From Pedobacter steynii (GTDB lineage: Bacteria; Bacteroidota; Bacteroidia; Sphingobacteriales; Sphingobacteriaceae), in the NCBI RefSeq assembly GCF_900103665.1, contig NZ_FNGY01000018.1, forward strand, positions 1-64,000: a DNA stretch of 64,000 nucleotides, read 5' to 3'. A program made the position numbers and the translations under genes. The notes beneath the pieces are model-generated. The model made no database searches and was not told where the DNA came from. It saw nothing but the letters and a program-made list of their open reading frames with translations. Numbering within the stretch: position 1 is the stretch's first letter; the number at the start of each line of letters is the position of its first letter. Shown in pieces: positions 16,823-25,108 of this stretch.

Positions 16823-17485
16823 ATGCTATCTTACACGGAAGAAAACTATTTAAAGGCTTTGCTGAAACTGAGCTTTCAGAATGAAGATAAACCCGAGGCC
16901 GGAACCAATGAAATGGCGGCTTATTTAGGGGTTAAACCTGCCACAGCAACAGACATGCTGAAAAAGCTGAAAGAAAAAGAACTCGTTACTTACAAGAAGT
17001 ACGGAAAGATCTTACTCACCGAAACCGGAAAGCAAAACGGAATTGCCATTTTAAGGAAACACCGTTTATGGGAAACCTTCCTATACGAGAAACTTGATTT
17101 TAGTTGGGATGAGGTCCATGAAGTGGCAGAACAGCTGGAACATATCCAATCGGCAAAACTGGTGGATAAACTGGAGGAGTTTTTAAATTTCCCGGAGTTT
17201 GATCCGCATGGTGATCCGATCCCCAAAGCAAACGGAGAAATCCCAACGATTGATAAAGTGTTGCTTTCGGAGCTGAAAGAGAACGAATTGTGTAAAGTCG
17301 TAGCAGTAAAAGATACCTCTACCCTTTTTCTTCAATACCTGGAAAAACTTCGCATCACGATAGGCACACCGATTAAAGTACTGGAGCGCATCGACTTTGA
17401 CGGCTCATTAAGCATTCAGATTGCCGGGGAAGAAGCTAGAAATGTATCCATGAAGTTTGCAGAAAGTTTGTTTGTAAAGAGATAG
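16823..17485 (+). CDS. MntR/DtxR-family metal-dependent transcriptional regulator
   Basis: The protein has 220 residues from the ATG at 16823; a TTG at 16805 would overlap the -7 box. The N-terminal winged helix (YTEENYLKALLKL, then TNEMAAYLGVKPATATDMLKKLKEKELV) is followed by the metal-binding and dimerisation helices, with the HRLWETFLYEKL, VHEVAEQLEH and FDPHGDPIP motifs typical of IdeR/MntR relatives. The C-terminal 75 residues form an SH3-like FeoA-type domain. Divergence from the receptor gene and the palindrome between them suggest that it represses metal uptake and possibly itself. The metal, Mn or Fe, cannot be told by eye. Confidence 0.9.
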   Translation: MLSYTEENYLKALLKLSFQNEDKPEAGTNEMAAYLGVKPATATDMLKKLKEKELVTYKKYGKILLTETGKQNGIAILRKHRLWETFLYEKLDFSWDEVHEVAEQLEHIQSAKLVDKLEEFLNFPEFDPHGDPIPKANGEIPTIDKVLLSELKENELCKVVAVKDTSTLFLQYLEKLRITIGTPIKVLERIDFDGSLSIQIAGEEARNVSMKFAESLFVKR

Positions 17486-17534
17486 TCGTAAATTTGTATT
17501 CATTCAATTCATCCGGTCCCATTACATTCAAGAT

Positions 17535-18824
17535 ATGTCAACAGAAATAAAATGCCCTAATTGTGCGCACACTTTTCCAATAGAAGAGGTAATGGCTGAG
17601 GAATACAAAAAAGACCTCAGGGAGAAAATGCTCTCTTTTACCAAGCAAAAGGATGAAGAATACAATAAAAAACTGAATGAGCTAGGCCAGCAGCAGAAAC
17701 AACAGGAACAGGTATTTGAGAAGCAGCATAAACTCCAGGCCCAGGCATTCGAGCAAAAGCTGGCAGAAGAAAAGAAAGTCTTGCAGACCGCCCTGGAAGA
17801 GAGTTTAAGAAAAAGCATTGCCAGTGATTTTGAAAACAAACTTCAAATGATGGACACTGCCAATAAAGAAAGTGAAGAGAAACTGAAGCTTGCCCGCGCC
17901 AAAGAGCTTGATTTCCTGATGAAGGAAAAAGCAATGAAGGAAAAGGAAGAAGAAATGGAAATCCAGCTTCAACGCAAACTTCAGGAGCAACGTGCGGAGA
18001 TGGTTGAGCAAATCAGAAAGCAGGAAACAGAAAAGAATAACCTTAAAGATACTGAACACCAGCTCAGGGTAAAAGAACTGGAAAAACAACTCGACGACCA
18101 GAAAAAACTGGCCGAAGAAATGAAGCGCAAAGCCGAGCAGGGCTCTATGCAATTACAAGGCGAGGTTCAAGAGCTGATCCTGGAAGAGCTTTTACGCAGT
18201 GTCTTTCCTTTTGACCTCATTACCGAAGTGGGTAAGGGAGTAAGAGGAGCAGATTGTGTGCACCATGTCAGAAATCAATTCGGACAGGAATGCGGCAAGA
18301 TTATCTATGAAAGCAAGCGTACCAAGGACTTCTCTATGGAATGGATTGAGAAACTGAAAAAGGACATGCGCAGCATGGGAGTCGACGTAGCAGTTATCGT
18401 GACCCAGTGCTACCCTAAAGGCATGGATTGTTTTGGAGAAAAAGATGGGGTCTGGATTTGTTCTTTTGATGAGGTAAAAGCAGTTTCCTATATCCTGAGG
18501 GATGGCATTGTCAAATTGTTCGGCGCCATAAAATCCCAGGAAAACCGTGGCGACAAAATGCACATGCTCTACGATTACCTGACCAGCAATGAGTTTTCAG
18601 AACAATGGAAAGCCATCAGAGAGGGTTTCATGAGCATGAAACTGTCCATCCAAAAAGAACGTGACGCAATGGAAAAACTTTGGAAAGCCAGGGAGAAACA
18701 ACTGGAAAAAGTGATGTTAAACGCGGCACATATTCGCGGCTCTATTGAGGGTATCGCCGGAACTGACACCATTCAGCTCAGCCTGACTGATGATGAAGAT
18801 GATGATGCGCTATTGTTAGAATAA
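17535..18824 (+). CDS. DUF2130 coiled-coil protein
   Basis: The 429-residue protein begins with a CPNC half of a possible zinc finger (KCPNCAHTFPIE), continues into a very long Gln/Glu/Lys-rich coiled coil (about residues 20-215), and ends in the DUF2130 domain (about 220-400; ELILEELLRSVFPFD, GADCVHHV, IIYESKRTKDFSMEWIEKLKKDM). The DUF2130 core has a D...E-x-K pattern (ADC, YESKR) reminiscent of restriction-endonuclease-like folds, which suggests DNA interaction, but no activity is known. It is probably co-transcribed with the short gene 7 bp downstream. Confidence 0.8.
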   Translation: MSTEIKCPNCAHTFPIEEVMAEEYKKDLREKMLSFTKQKDEEYNKKLNELGQQQKQQEQVFEKQHKLQAQAFEQKLAEEKKVLQTALEESLRKSIASDFENKLQMMDTANKESEEKLKLARAKELDFLMKEKAMKEKEEEMEIQLQRKLQEQRAEMVEQIRKQETEKNNLKDTEHQLRVKELEKQLDDQKKLAEEMKRKAEQGSMQLQGEVQELILEELLRSVFPFDLITEVGKGVRGADCVHHVRNQFGQECGKIIYESKRTKDFSMEWIEKLKKDMRSMGVDVAVIVTQCYPKGMDCFGEKDGVWICSFDEVKAVSYILRDGIVKLFGAIKSQENRGDKMHMLYDYLTSNEFSEQWKAIREGFMSMKLSIQKERDAMEKLWKAREKQLEKVMLNAAHIRGSIEGIAGTDTIQLSLTDDEDDDALLLE

Positions 18825-18831
18825 TATACTG

Positions 18832-19149
18832 ATGATCTACGCGAAGAAGAAAGTTCAAAATACAGCGAATCTGGCTGCTCAGACGGCTAAAATCATTGCC
18901 AACGTAAAGGAACTGGAAGAGAAAAATCTGATCCGGCTGGAAGAAAAGGAGATACATTTATATCCTGATATCTGGAAAGATAAGGCGACCGCTTTAAACT
19001 GGATCAAATGCCTTCACCTTTATTACATGCTCAAAAGACGTTTTAAAGAAAGTGATTCCTTGCTGTTCAGGCATATAGAAACAGGCGAACTGATTGGCAC
19101 TTTCAAAAATAAAAAAGCTACAGTTCTGATTTTCAATCCACTTCCTTAA
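18832..19149 (+). CDS. Hypothetical protein following DUF2130 gene
   Basis: The 105-residue protein starts 7 bp after the DUF2130 stop codon, so co-expression is likely. It is basic at the start (MIYAKKKVQNTANLAAQTAKIIANV), then mixed alpha/beta with WIKCLHLYYMLKRRF and a beta hairpin (LLFRHIETGELIGTF). No signal peptide or known motif is visible. I do not recognise a family. Its position suggests a partner of the DUF2130 protein. Confidence 0.6.
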   Translation: MIYAKKKVQNTANLAAQTAKIIANVKELEEKNLIRLEEKEIHLYPDIWKDKATALNWIKCLHLYYMLKRRFKESDSLLFRHIETGELIGTFKNKKATVLIFNPLP

Positions 19150-19155
19150 ACAGGT

Positions 19156-20097
19156 TTACCACCTGCCTTTTTTCCAGTTATTTTGCTCCTCAGGAGTTAA
19201 GAAAGTCCAGGCTACAAAACGGCTGATCTTCTGGCCTTGTGCCATCTCTATCGTCCTGATCTCGACCGGACGTTGTCTTTCCAGAGCACCATAAATAAAA
19301 GGTACGTTCATGCTCTTTGAAACCAGCGTAGTAAACCAGAAACATTGTTTCCCCAATGCAGCACTCTCTTCGATCATCTTTCGGATAAAGCCAACTTCAC
19401 CGCCTTCACACCAAAGTTCCGCTTGCTGTCCGCCAAAATTAAGCACTGCGGTATTTCCTTTCTGCTTACCCAGGTTCCTCACCTTACGTTGGCTTCCAGC
19501 TGCAGCCTCTGCGGCTGATGCATGAAAAGGAGGATTACATAAGGTAAAATCGAAAATCTCTCCCGGTTTTACTACGCCTTTAAAAATATGATTTTTGCTG
19601 CTTTGCAGTCTTGGAAATACTGCAGCAGATAATGCCGGATTGATCGAAGTAATATTCTTTGCAGATTTAATAGCCTGACTGTCTACATCAGAACCCGCAA
19701 AGGTCCATCCATATTCCTGGTGTCCAATGATCGGATAAATGCAATTCGCCCCCAGACCAATATCCAAACCTTTTACATTTTTCCCTGTGGGCACAACGCC
19801 ACCATTTACGGAGGCCAGTAAATCGGCCAGGTAATGAATATAATCAGCCCTTCCAGGAATTGGCGGGCACAGATAACCTTCCGGGATGTCCCAATGGTCT
19901 ATCTGATAGAAATGTTTCAGTAATGCTTTATTCAAGAGCTTCACCGCCACAGGATCTGAAAAATCTATCGATTCATCACCATAGGCATTAAGGGCTACAA
20001 AAGGACGTAATTCCGGCAGACTTTTAATCAGCTCCGGAAAATCATATCTGGACCGATGCTTGTTTCTTGGATGTAAGACTTGTTTTTCTATAGACAT
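19156..20097 (-). CDS. rlmF: 23S rRNA (adenine(1618)-N6)-methyltransferase
   Basis: The 313-residue protein has the size of RlmF/YbiN. It shows the N-terminal LHPRNKHRSRYDF motif, the SAM-binding motif I GLDIGLGANCIYPI (about 118-131), the acidic motif GSDVD, and the catalytic NPPFH (about 188-192) diagnostic of N6-adenine methyltransferases. The enzyme methylates A1618 of 23S rRNA. The gene is convergent with the DUF2130 pair. A 9-bp inverted repeat (CATTACCTT with AAGGTAATG) spans its start codon and a TACCTTTG -7-like box at 20127-20120. Confidence 0.92.
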   Translation of the reverse strand: MSIEKQVLHPRNKHRSRYDFPELIKSLPELRPFVALNAYGDESIDFSDPVAVKLLNKALLKHFYQIDHWDIPEGYLCPPIPGRADYIHYLADLLASVNGGVVPTGKNVKGLDIGLGANCIYPIIGHQEYGWTFAGSDVDSQAIKSAKNITSINPALSAAVFPRLQSSKNHIFKGVVKPGEIFDFTLCNPPFHASAAEAAAGSQRKVRNLGKQKGNTAVLNFGGQQAELWCEGGEVGFIRKMIEESAALGKQCFWFTTLVSKSMNVPFIYGALERQRPVEIRTIEMAQGQKISRFVAWTFLTPEEQNNWKKGRW

Positions 20098-20141
20098 TAC
20101 CTTCGACTAAATAATTCGCCAAAGGTAATGTTATTTTAATT

Positions 20142-21545
20142 TCAGGCCTTCACTAAATAATGTTCCGCTACTTCCGCAGCATGTAACATCATGTTATGAA
20201 CCTCTGTATTTTTGATGAGTGGTCTTAACTGCTCGCTACCAGGTCCGAACATCGCAATCTCCACAAAATCCGCAGCATGGTCCATTCCTGCCCAACCTAC
20301 AGAAGTATGTTTAAATTGCATCTTTGCCATTTCATAAAAAGGCAGTTTTTCGTCGTTATACAATTGTCCTTCCTGAATATCGGAGAAATGAGTCAGCAGG
20401 TTTTTAGCTTCCGCATCACTGATCAGCATCCCCTGACCGCTTTTAATCAGCTCCATCACCTGTGCAGGGCTTGAAGTCCGGTTCAATTGATTCAACACCC
20501 ACTGATTGCTATGTTTAAACAACTGGAGGCTATCGAAGTTCTTATCAGCCTTACTTCCGGAGAATAAGCCCGGGTTAGCATTGGCATGATCGGTGGTAAT
20601 GATTACCAATGTTTCTCCGTCTTTTTCGGCAAAGTCTATCGCAATCGCTACCGCTTCATCAAAAGCCAGCTGGTCGAAAATCAGTCCGCCGATGTCATTT
20701 CCATGCGCGGCCCAGTCTACTCTCCCACCTTCTACCTGTAATACGAAACCATCCTTATGGTCTTTCATTAGGGAAATCGCTTTGCTGGTCATTTCTGCCA
20801 GTGAAGGAACATCTTTCAGCAGCTGAGGTGTATTTTTACGGTCAATTTCATAAGGCAGGCCATCCGGAGCAAAAATTCCTAAAATAGGTCCATTACCTTT
20901 ATAGCCCATCATCTCGGCTTTATTTTCGACTACTTTAAATCCTTGCGTTAAATATTTAGGGAGCAAGCTTCCATCTTTTCTTTTTGTTCCGAAATAATCA
21001 GCACCACCACCCATCATCACATCAAACTTCAGGTTAAGATACATGGATGCAATCTCTTCCATTCCATTGCGGCTATTGATGTTCACACAGAATCCCGCAG
21101 GTGTAGCATGAGTGATTGGAACAGTTGTTACGCAGCCTACTTTTTTGCCTGTTTCTTTAAATTTCTGAAGAATAGGTTGTGGTTTTTCGCCCTTCGGCCC
21201 TACATTCAGGGAGCCATTGTTAACGCGCATGCCTCCTCCCCAGGAGGAACTTGCCGCAGCAGAATCGGTAACCATTGAGCTGGCAGATGCGGTATCCATT
21301 AAACCCCGGGTCACCTTATTATCACGGTACAATTGCATCCAGGCACTGGTTTTTCCAAAAGCACGCTGTGCATAAAGATCTGCCATATTTAACGTCCCCT
21401 GGCTCATTCCATCGCTGACTAACATAATGATGTTCTTTGCCTTTTTCTTTAACGCGGCAGGTTTCGCCAATACATCGCCCGCAGATAAAAATGGCAAACC
21501 CAATCCGGCCAGTAATCCTCCCTTTAATAATGATCTTCTATTCAT
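20142..21545 (-). CDS. Alkaline phosphatase, Tat-exported
   Basis: The protein has 467 residues from the ATG at 21545; an upstream ATG at 21572 would add nine residues before the signal. The N-terminus NRRSLLKGGLLAGLG is a twin-arginine signal. Alkaline phosphatase motifs follow: IMLVSDGMSQGT (metal ligand Asp), VTDSAAASSSW with the phosphorylated Ser, RVDWAAHGND (His and Asp metal ligands), ITTDHAN and, near the C-terminus, GWAGMDHAAD. It should release phosphate from esters in the periplasm, with zinc and magnesium or calcium. It appears monocistronic. Confidence 0.9.
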   Translation of the reverse strand: MNRRSLLKGGLLAGLGLPFLSAGDVLAKPAALKKKAKNIIMLVSDGMSQGTLNMADLYAQRAFGKTSAWMQLYRDNKVTRGLMDTASASSMVTDSAAASSSWGGGMRVNNGSLNVGPKGEKPQPILQKFKETGKKVGCVTTVPITHATPAGFCVNINSRNGMEEIASMYLNLKFDVMMGGGADYFGTKRKDGSLLPKYLTQGFKVVENKAEMMGYKGNGPILGIFAPDGLPYEIDRKNTPQLLKDVPSLAEMTSKAISLMKDHKDGFVLQVEGGRVDWAAHGNDIGGLIFDQLAFDEAVAIAIDFAEKDGETLVIITTDHANANPGLFSGSKADKNFDSLQLFKHSNQWVLNQLNRTSSPAQVMELIKSGQGMLISDAEAKNLLTHFSDIQEGQLYNDEKLPFYEMAKMQFKHTSVGWAGMDHAADFVEIAMFGPGSEQLRPLIKNTEVHNMMLHAAEVAEHYLVKA

Positions 21546-21561
21546 TCTGTGTGTTTTGAGC

Positions 21562-21586
21562 AAAAGTATCATCCTAAGGATACTTC
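21562..21586 (-). promoter_or_regulatory. Candidate alkaline phosphatase promoter with overlapping palindrome
   Basis: On the minus strand TACTTTTG (21569-21562) matches the -7 box. A 7-bp inverted repeat, AAGTATC at 21565-21571 and GATACTT at 21580-21586, overlaps it and could be an operator. No TTG at the right distance was found. Confidence 0.4.
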
Positions 21587-21648
21587 AGGCTTAACCCTCG
21601 ATTAAGGTATTGTTAACAATAGCATCAAAACTCTGCATAATTTTAAAA

Positions 21649-21679
21649 TTGGATATGTTGGAAAGCATGACGTACTTTG
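21649..21679 (+). promoter_or_regulatory. Possible promoter of dgkA-recO
   Basis: A TTG at 21649-21651 is followed after 21 bases by TACTTTG, which has one base fewer than the consensus TAnnTTTG. Confidence 0.4.
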
Positions 21680-21712
21680 CATCAGGACCAACCCTCATTT
21701 GGACGGCATGAT

Positions 21713-22069
21713 ATGGCTAAGTTTATAAAAAGTTTCGGTTATGCATTTTCAGGAATTGCTTATGCCTTTAAAAGCCAGTTTAACTTCAGGTTTCATATAG
21801 TGGCGCTATTTATTGTGGGCCTTGCAGGTTGGTATTTTCAATTATCTGCAAACGAATGGCTCTGGATCGTTCTTGCTGCTGGTATCGTATTGCTTTCTGA
21901 ATTGTTTAATACCGCCATAGAAGTCCTGGTAGACCTGGTTTCTCCGGATATTCATCCAAAAGCAAAGGTCATTAAAGATACTGCTGCTGCTGCTGTATTG
22001 GTAGCTGCCATTGCTGCTGTCCTCATCGGACTGATCATTTTCATCCCCAAAATAGCTCATGCTGCATAA
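21713..22069 (+). CDS. Diacylglycerol kinase family membrane protein
   Basis: The protein has 118 residues from the ATG at 21713; a TTG at 21677 would add 12 residues. It contains three hydrophobic helices and the DgkA signature ELFNTAIEVLVDLVSPDIHPKAK at about residues 60-82, with the conserved Glu and Asn residues that bind Mg-ATP and the DAG/undecaprenol site. Gram-positive relatives phosphorylate undecaprenol, while the E. coli protein phosphorylates diacylglycerol; which applies here is not clear. The end overlaps the recO start by 11 bases, so the two genes are coupled. Confidence 0.88.
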   Translation: MAKFIKSFGYAFSGIAYAFKSQFNFRFHIVALFIVGLAGWYFQLSANEWLWIVLAAGIVLLSELFNTAIEVLVDLVSPDIHPKAKVIKDTAAAAVLVAAIAAVLIGLIIFIPKIAHAA

Positions 22070-22784
22070 AACCCGTGGAATTATACTTAAAACTACGCTC
22101 TACAGTGAGAGTAGTGTCGTTGTACAAATGTTTACCGAGAAATTCGGAATCCAGTCGTACATGATCAATGGGGTTAGAAAACCAAAGGCCAAAATCAGGA
22201 TGAACATGCTGCAGCCACTTCACCTGGTAGAAATGATCGTTTATCACAAGGCGAACAGCAGTATCCAGCGGATTTCAGAATTAAGGCCAACGCCCATCTT
22301 CCGCAGCATTCCTTATGACATCATCAAAAGCACCATCACCATTTTTCTGAATGAAGTTTTATATAAGAGCATCCGTCAGCAAATGGCAGATGAACATTTA
22401 TTTGATTTTATCTTCAGTGCCGTATGCTGGTTTGATGAATCAGAAGAAACCAACGTAAATTTCCACCTTGCTTTTTTGTTAAAACTCTCCCGTTACTTAG
22501 GTTTTGCACCGAGTACAGAGACAAAAAGTGACCATAGTTACTTCGATTTGCAGGAAGGAGAATTTAAATCTCTTCCTCCTATACACCCCTATTTTATAGA
22601 TAAAGTCGATGCCGCCTTATTTATTTCGCTTTATATTTCCCCTTTTGAAAAAATAAATGAAATTAAATTAGAAAATAAAACGAGGCGTTCCATTCTTGAT
22701 AAAATACTGGTTTACTACACCTTACACACCGCTTCTTTCGGAGAAATACGCTCACATCAGGTGCTTGAAGATGTGCTCTCTTAA
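22059..22784 (+). CDS. recO: DNA repair protein RecO
   Basis: The 241-residue protein opens with the OB-fold of RecO (MLHKTRGIILKTTLYSESSVVVQMFTEKFG), including the conserved R-G-I-V-L and Y-x-E-x-S motifs, followed by a helical domain with VNFHLAFLLKLSRYLGFAP. The zinc-binding Cys residues of some RecO proteins are absent, as is common in Bacteroidota. RecO anneals ssDNA and loads RecA with RecR in the RecFOR pathway. It overlaps the dgkA-like gene by 11 bases. Confidence 0.92.
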   Translation: MLHKTRGIILKTTLYSESSVVVQMFTEKFGIQSYMINGVRKPKAKIRMNMLQPLHLVEMIVYHKANSSIQRISELRPTPIFRSIPYDIIKSTITIFLNEVLYKSIRQQMADEHLFDFIFSAVCWFDESEETNVNFHLAFLLKLSRYLGFAPSTETKSDHSYFDLQEGEFKSLPPIHPYFIDKVDAALFISLYISPFEKINEIKLENKTRRSILDKILVYYTLHTASFGEIRSHQVLEDVLS

Positions 22785-22801
22785 AAAAGCTGAAAAAACT
22801 T

Positions 22802-22831
22802 TTGCAAAAATGATTTTAGGGTGTATATTTG
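22802..22831 (+). promoter_or_regulatory. Consensus promoter of the tRNA-Val pair
   Basis: TTG (22802-22804), a 19-base spacer and TATATTTG (22824-22831) match the Bacteroidota sigma-A consensus exactly. The next gene downstream is the first tRNA at 22911. Confidence 0.8.
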
Positions 22832-22910
22832 CAATCCCAAAACGAAGGGAACTTTGACAAACGAATACGGCTTACTCAGCCGGTTTTAATACAAAAAGAG
22901 TAGAATCAAG

Positions 22911-22985
22911 GGGAGATTAGCTCAGCTGGTTCAGAGCACCTGCCTTACAAGCAGGGGGTCACTGGTTCGAACCCAGTATCTCCCA
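22911..22985 (+). tRNA. tRNA-Val (anticodon UAC), copy 1
   Basis: The 75-base cloverleaf has acceptor arms GGGAGAT and ATCTCCC, anticodon stem CCTGC with GCAGG around the loop CTTACAA (anticodon TAC), and T arm ACTGG-TTCGAAC-CCAGT. The discriminator is A, and the CCA end is not encoded. Confidence 0.97.
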
Positions 22986-22987
22986 CT

Positions 22988-23020
22988 AAAAGCCTCAGAG
23001 AAATCTAAGGCTTTTTAAAT
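22988..23020 (+). terminator. Short hairpin between the two tRNA-Val genes
   Basis: AAAAGCCT (22988-22995) pairs with AGGCTTTT (23008-23015), followed by T and AAAT. It may be an intrinsic terminator or a processing signal between the tandem tRNAs. Confidence 0.6.
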
Positions 23021-23061
23021 AGCAACCTTACTCGGTTGGATATAAAATGAGTAGAACCAAA

Positions 23062-23136
23062 GGGAGATTAGCTCAGCTGGTTCAGAGCACCTGCCTTACA
23101 AGCAGGGGGTCACTGGTTCGAACCCAGTATCTCCCA
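23062..23136 (+). tRNA. tRNA-Val (anticodon UAC), copy 2
   Basis: The 75 bases are identical to the copy at 22911. The preceding 35-40 bases (CTTACTC, then GAGTAGAA) also resemble those before copy 1, so the leader was duplicated together with the gene. Confidence 0.97.
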
Positions 23137-23138
23137 CT

Positions 23139-23177
23139 AAAAAAGCCTGTTCATCGATGATGAACAGGCTTTTTTCA
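23139..23177 (+). terminator. Strong terminator after the tRNA-Val pair
   Basis: AAAAAAGCCTGTTCATC pairs perfectly with its complement around a very short loop, and the 3' arm ends in a run of T. Confidence 0.85.
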
Positions 23178-23214
23178 TTTACAGCTCCCTGATGTTTTTT
23201 GATGGAGGCCTGGC

Positions 23215-24669
23215 CTACCAGTTACTTCCGGAGCCAGCACCTCCCGATGATCCTCCTCCCCAGCTGCCTGATGAACCGGCACTACCAGACGAACCTGAGC
23301 TGCCACTTTGGGAACTGCCGTTACCCGACCCTATAGCAATACTAAAACTACGCTTCCTGATCGTCACATTTCTACCGAACTTAGCCCCACAAAACTGACA
23401 TTCATATTCATTAAAACGAAGTCCTTCCTCTTTTGAAGTCGCCTTCTTTTCCGTTGTAGAACTTAATACCTTTCCGGTCATATTTCCGCAGGAGTCACAT
23501 TTCACAATTTCTGAACCCTGATTTAGGTATTTAACCTTTAACAAATCATCGCAGTTTTCTGCACTCCAGACATCATAAGAAACTGCCCCAAGGCGATTTT
23601 CGATCTTTTCTGCATCCGATAGTCCGTTCATTTGTTCCTCCCGGACAAGCTTCATATTCGCCTTACACTTTTCGGAATAGTAAGGTACATACCTCAGCCG
23701 ATACAGTTTAATTTTTACCCTTATAAGCTGAATGATCAACAGTGGCAAAGGGAATAAAAAGGCATAATAGATGAAATCTTTCATTCTTAACTTTAACCCG
23801 TCATAGAGCTCCGGCCTCGACTTATCCTTAGCCTTCAAGGCATAAATGATTTCGCCGCTAAAATAAACACTCATGCAAATACAACAGCAGCAATAAAGAA
23901 TCGCTATAACCACCCAATAGTTGAGATACAGATTGGTAAACACTGCCAGTAACGTGATGATGAGTGCCGGACCGAACAATAAGAAAATTCCCCACCAACA
24001 GGAGGTATTATGAAGCACCCGTTCTCCAGCGGGCGAACAGACATAAATGGTGTAAATGGTGATATAAGCAATGAGCACCAGAAAATCCTGAAACAAGACT
24101 TTGAGCGGATAGACTGGTTTCCCGTTTGATAAGGATGCATTGTTTTGAAGCAATTCGTCTTTTGAAGCCAACAACCGGGCAGCTACTTTTTCGACTCCTG
24201 ATAAAACCGCCCCATCATAATCTCCATTTTTTAGCTTAGGAATCATTTCCTGCTGCTGAATCCGGGAACTGATCATATCTGGCAACACGCCTTCTAAACC
24301 ATAACCGACCTCAAATTCGACTCTTCTCTGATCTTTAATCAATAAAATCAACAATCCGTTATTTGTATTCCGATCACCAATTTTCCAGGTTCTGAATAGT
24401 TTATTCGCAAAATCCTTTGGTACGGCATCTCCAATTGAATTGACAAGAACAACCGCCACCTCAGCTTTCTTTTGCTGATCCAATTTTGTTAATAGCACAT
24501 CTAGCCTGGCAACCGTAGTCCCGCTGATCACCTGATCAGCATTACTCACATAGCCTTTTCCATAATCCTTCGGATTAAGAATACTATCGACAGGTAGCCT
24601 AGCCCTTAGCGGTGAACAAAATAGTACGGTTACAACAAGAAAAAAATGAAAAACTGAGGCTCTGAACAT
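23215..24669 (-). CDS. TPM-domain membrane protein (YgcG-like)
   Basis: The 484-residue protein has a signal peptide (about 1-24) and a TPM (TLP18.3/Psb32) domain at about 35-165 (VSNADQVISG, LLILLIKDQRRVEFEVGYGLEG). Two membrane segments follow near 185-275, with another near 300. A zinc ribbon with two CxxC pairs (CDSCG near 400 and CQFCG near 435) comes next, and the C-terminus is a Ser/Gly-rich tail rich in GSSGS motifs. The arrangement TPM, membrane, Gly-rich tail matches YgcG-type proteins of unknown role, possibly linked to membrane protein quality control. A strong terminator of the opposite strand lies beyond its end. Confidence 0.8.
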   Translation of the reverse strand: MFRASVFHFFLVVTVLFCSPLRARLPVDSILNPKDYGKGYVSNADQVISGTTVARLDVLLTKLDQQKKAEVAVVLVNSIGDAVPKDFANKLFRTWKIGDRNTNNGLLILLIKDQRRVEFEVGYGLEGVLPDMISSRIQQQEMIPKLKNGDYDGAVLSGVEKVAARLLASKDELLQNNASLSNGKPVYPLKVLFQDFLVLIAYITIYTIYVCSPAGERVLHNTSCWWGIFLLFGPALIITLLAVFTNLYLNYWVVIAILYCCCCICMSVYFSGEIIYALKAKDKSRPELYDGLKLRMKDFIYYAFLFPLPLLIIQLIRVKIKLYRLRYVPYYSEKCKANMKLVREEQMNGLSDAEKIENRLGAVSYDVWSAENCDDLLKVKYLNQGSEIVKCDSCGNMTGKVLSSTTEKKATSKEEGLRFNEYECQFCGAKFGRNVTIRKRSFSIAIGSGNGSSQSGSSGSSGSAGSSGSWGGGSSGGAGSGSNW

Positions 24670-24739
24670 TAAAAAGGACTAAATAGGACGGAATAAAAAC
24701 ACCTCCTGACATGCCCAATAACCAAGCCAAACTACGCTG

Positions 24740-25108
24740 TTAATTCACAGCAATATTTGTTGATTTTGGCCTTGAAATACCATCATCCTCTAACTGGGCT
24801 AAGCTTCCCGAGAGGCTGTAATAGGTAAAGTAAGTAAACTTCTCCTCATCATTAGTGCAGGCTACAAGCACTTCATCTCCCGAATTATTGTTTCTTTTGA
24901 TATAATAGTTGGTGTAGCTAATCAGATTGTCTTTGAGACTTTTTTTGATTGCACGGTGGAGGTCACCAGCATCATCCCGCCAGTAGGGCTCATAAGTTTT
25001 ACTAATAATCTGTGCATTGCCAACAGGTCTGCTTAAATAATTAACAATCCTGATGGTTCCAAAAATAACAAGGATAGTGATGCTTATGATTTGCCATGTT
25101 TTATTCAT
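24740..25108 (-). CDS. Hypothetical membrane-anchored protein
   Basis: The 122-residue protein has one N-terminal membrane anchor (WQIISITILVIFGTIRIVNYL) followed by a charged extracytoplasmic part of about 95 residues containing aromatic-rich beta segments (YTNYYIK, FTYFTYYSL). There are no recognisable motifs. It lies 70 bp upstream of the TPM gene in the same direction, so it may be co-transcribed, but function cannot be inferred. Confidence 0.6.
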   Translation of the reverse strand: MNKTWQIISITILVIFGTIRIVNYLSRPVGNAQIISKTYEPYWRDDAGDLHRAIKKSLKDNLISYTNYYIKRNNNSGDEVLVACTNDEEKFTYFTYYSLSGSLAQLEDDGISRPKSTNIAVN

